From contig NKIM01000018.1 in the NCBI GenBank assembly GCA_002255955.1, positions 52,535 through 116,534 on the forward strand: 64,000 nucleotides of DNA, in the 5' to 3' direction. Position numbers and translations under genes: made by a program. The stretch's first letter is position 1. Every line of letters begins with the position of its first letter. The stretch comes from Burkholderiales bacterium PBB2 (GTDB lineage Bacteria > Pseudomonadota > Gammaproteobacteria > Burkholderiales > Burkholderiaceae_C). The notes under the pieces were generated by a model. It saw only the letters and a list, made by a program, of their open reading frames with translations, did not search any database and was not told the DNA's origin. Shown here one piece after another: positions 57,634-64,000 of this stretch.

Positions 57634-58982
57634 CCCAGGGTTTGCGTCCCGCCGAGGCTGCGCGCTTGCAATCAACCCTCGCCGCTCGCCTGGCGCTGTG
57701 GCTGTACGGCGGCGTGATGCGCCTGCTCACGCCGGCCTACCTGCTGCGCCTGTGGCTGCGTGGCCGGGCCGAGCCGCTGTACCGGCGCTTTCTGCGCCAG
57801 CGTCTGGGCATCTACCCGGCCCATGAGCATCCCCGACCCGGCTGGGTCTGGGTGCATGCTGTGTCGCTGGGCGAAACCCGCGCGGCCGCGGCACTGATCG
57901 ACGCCCTGCGGCGCGCCCAGCCGGGCCTGCGCCTGCTGCTCAGCCACAGCACGGCCACCGGCCGCGAAGCCGGTGTCGAGCTGCTGCGCAACAGCGACGC
58001 CCAGGTCTGGCTGCCTTTTGACACGCCGGGCTCGGTGCGCCGTTTCCTCCAGCATTGGCAGCCCGGCGTGGGCGTGCTGATGGAAACGGAAATCTGGCCT
58101 TGCTTGCAAGCCGAGGCGGCACGGCGCGGCCTGCCCATGGTGCTGGCCAATGCCCGGCTGTCGGCCCGCAGCCAGCGGCGCGGCGAGCGCCTGCGCGCCC
58201 TGCTCCACCCGGCCGCTCAGCGCCTGAGCCTGGCCCTGGCCCAGACCGAGGCCGATGCCGAGCGCCTGCGTGCCAGCGGCGCGCCGCGCGTGCAGGTGGC
58301 CGGCAATCTCAAGTTCGACATGACGGTGGACGCTGTGCTGCTGGCCCGCGGCCAAGCTTGGCACGAGGCACTGGGTCGGCCGGTGATTCTGGCCGCCGTC
58401 ACCCGCGAGGGGGAGGAAGCCCTGCTGCTGAAAGCCTGGCAGTCCCAGAGCGCCGCAGTGAAGGCGGCCGGCCGTCCCCTGCTGCTGATCGTGCCCCGCC
58501 ACCCGCAGCGTTTTGACGAGGTGGCCCAGGCCATCGGCAACGCTGGCCTGCGGCTGGCGCGGCGCAGCCAGTGGGCCGATGCGCCGGGCCCGGAGGCGCT
58601 GGCGGCGGATGCATGGCTGGGTGATTCCATGCGCGAGATGGCGCTCTACTACGGCCTGGCCGATGTGGCCTTGCTGGGCGGCAGCTTTGCGCCCCTGGGT
58701 GGCCAGAACCTGATCGAAGCCGCCGCCTGCGGCTGCCCCTTGCTGATGGGCCCGCACACCTTCAATTTCGCCCAGGCGGCCGAGCTGGCCGAAACGGCCG
58801 GTGCCGCGCAGCGCGTGAGCGATCTGGACCGCGCCCTGGAAGCCGCGCTGCGCCTGTGCCAGCAGCCCGCGCAGGCCGCTGACATGCGCGCACGCGCCCT
58901 GGCCTTCGCCCGCAGCCACCGTGGCGCTGCCGCCCGCATGGCGGCCGAGATCCTGTCGCTGGAACCAGCACCTCGGGCCTGA
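57630..58982 (+). CDS. waaA: 3-deoxy-D-manno-octulosonic acid transferase
   Basis: Inner-membrane glycosyltransferase (450 aa by this start) that attaches Kdo to lipid A. The N-terminal anchor is LALWLYGGVMRLLTPAYLLR. GETRAAAALIDALRRAQPGL carries the catalytic Glu, then HSTATGREAG, METEIWPCLQAEA and LGGSFAPLGGQNLIEAAACG. The TTG start at 57630 overlaps the mutase stop, implying coupling, but in-frame TTG codons at 57642 and 57666 remain possible; there is no ATG before the anchor. It is downstream of phosphomannomutase, consistent with lipopolysaccharide assembly. Confidence 0.93.
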   Translation: MTQGLRPAEAARLQSTLAARLALWLYGGVMRLLTPAYLLRLWLRGRAEPLYRRFLRQRLGIYPAHEHPRPGWVWVHAVSLGETRAAAALIDALRRAQPGLRLLLSHSTATGREAGVELLRNSDAQVWLPFDTPGSVRRFLQHWQPGVGVLMETEIWPCLQAEAARRGLPMVLANARLSARSQRRGERLRALLHPAAQRLSLALAQTEADAERLRASGAPRVQVAGNLKFDMTVDAVLLARGQAWHEALGRPVILAAVTREGEEALLLKAWQSQSAAVKAAGRPLLLIVPRHPQRFDEVAQAIGNAGLRLARRSQWADAPGPEALAADAWLGDSMREMALYYGLADVALLGGSFAPLGGQNLIEAAACGCPLLMGPHTFNFAQAAELAETAGAAQRVSDLDRALEAALRLCQQPAQAADMRARALAFARSHRGAAARMAAEILSLEPAPRA

Positions 58983-59170
58983 GGCGCCGTGCGCCCGGCC
59001 CTGCCCGCAGGGCTCGGGTGGCAAGGGTTTAGGGCAGCATCTGTGCAAGCCTGCTCAGCCCCGGCAGGCCGCCTGCGTTTCGTCATGCCTGCGTCAGCCG
59101 CTTTGGCCTACATTTGGGGATCAGACCTGCCCTGGATCGGCAGTCTTGAAGCGGGCGGCAAGGGAGCACG

Positions 59171-64000
<4,830 letters not shown>

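Overview
The window is a high-GC, densely packed bacterial chromosome segment from a betaproteobacterium of the order Burkholderiales, most likely in the Rubrivivax/Leptothrix/Roseateles part of the order. This is inferred from gene content and order: gntR-sdhCDA beside mdh, ribD-ribB-ribH-nusB, ybgC-tolQRA, and the type IV minor-pilin block. There is no tRNA, rRNA, CRISPR array, insertion sequence or prophage. Nearly all of it is core chromosome, with a few accessory modules set in.

Region by region. 1-6.7 kb: TCA-cycle block on the minus strand (sdhA partial, sdhD, sdhC and a GntR regulator), divergent from mdh and a CitE-like lyase. A perfect operator-like palindrome lies between gntR and mdh. 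6.7-10.4 kb: branched-chain amino-acid ABC operon livHMGF without a binding-protein gene. 10.7-15 kb: DctB/DctD-type two-component system facing a polar amino-acid binding protein; the regulator has a non-canonical GAFTSS loop. 15-17.2 kb: ChaC-like cyclotransferase, a MobA-like nucleotidyltransferase and pdxH. 17.3-22.7 kb: a minus-strand metal-uptake-like cluster (ABC ATPase, FtsX/MacB-type permease, DUF3299 protein, small His-containing protein, ZnuD-like TonB receptor), with msrA just upstream. 23.4-27.1 kb: YdcF-like protein, ubiD and a lytic transglycosylase.

27.2-29.1 kb: a ZTP riboswitch ahead of glyA, then nrdR. 29.2-34.4 kb: type IV minor pilins fimT-pilE-fimT/fimU-pilW-pilX-pilV, tightly overlapped. 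34.5-42.7 kb: a nearly continuous, translationally coupled run of rdgC, ribD, ribB (fused to a decayed RibA domain), ribH, nusB, an aminotransferase, ybgC, tolQ, tolR and tolA. 42.7-45.3 kb: a minus-strand bufferin-type RiPP cluster (precursor, MNIO enzyme, DUF2063 partner, DoxX). 45.5-50.9 kb: pcp, a large PilB-like ATPase with four c-di-GMP-type repeats, and an AcoR-like regulator lacking its AAA+ domain. 51-56 kb: two paralogous LytS/LytTR sensor-regulator pairs flanking a lower-GC DUF2306 membrane gene. 56-64 kb: phosphomannomutase, waaA, a GGDEF-EAL protein, ligA and a partial LysR regulator.

The most interesting items are the bufferin cluster with a possible ECF promoter, the ZTP switch with visible alternative pairings, the metal-uptake cluster, the PilB-like ATPase with tandem c-di-GMP motifs, the twin LytTR modules, and the nested inverted repeats in the leader of the lytic transglycosylase gene. 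I saw no wholly unknown multi-gene system that I can defend.
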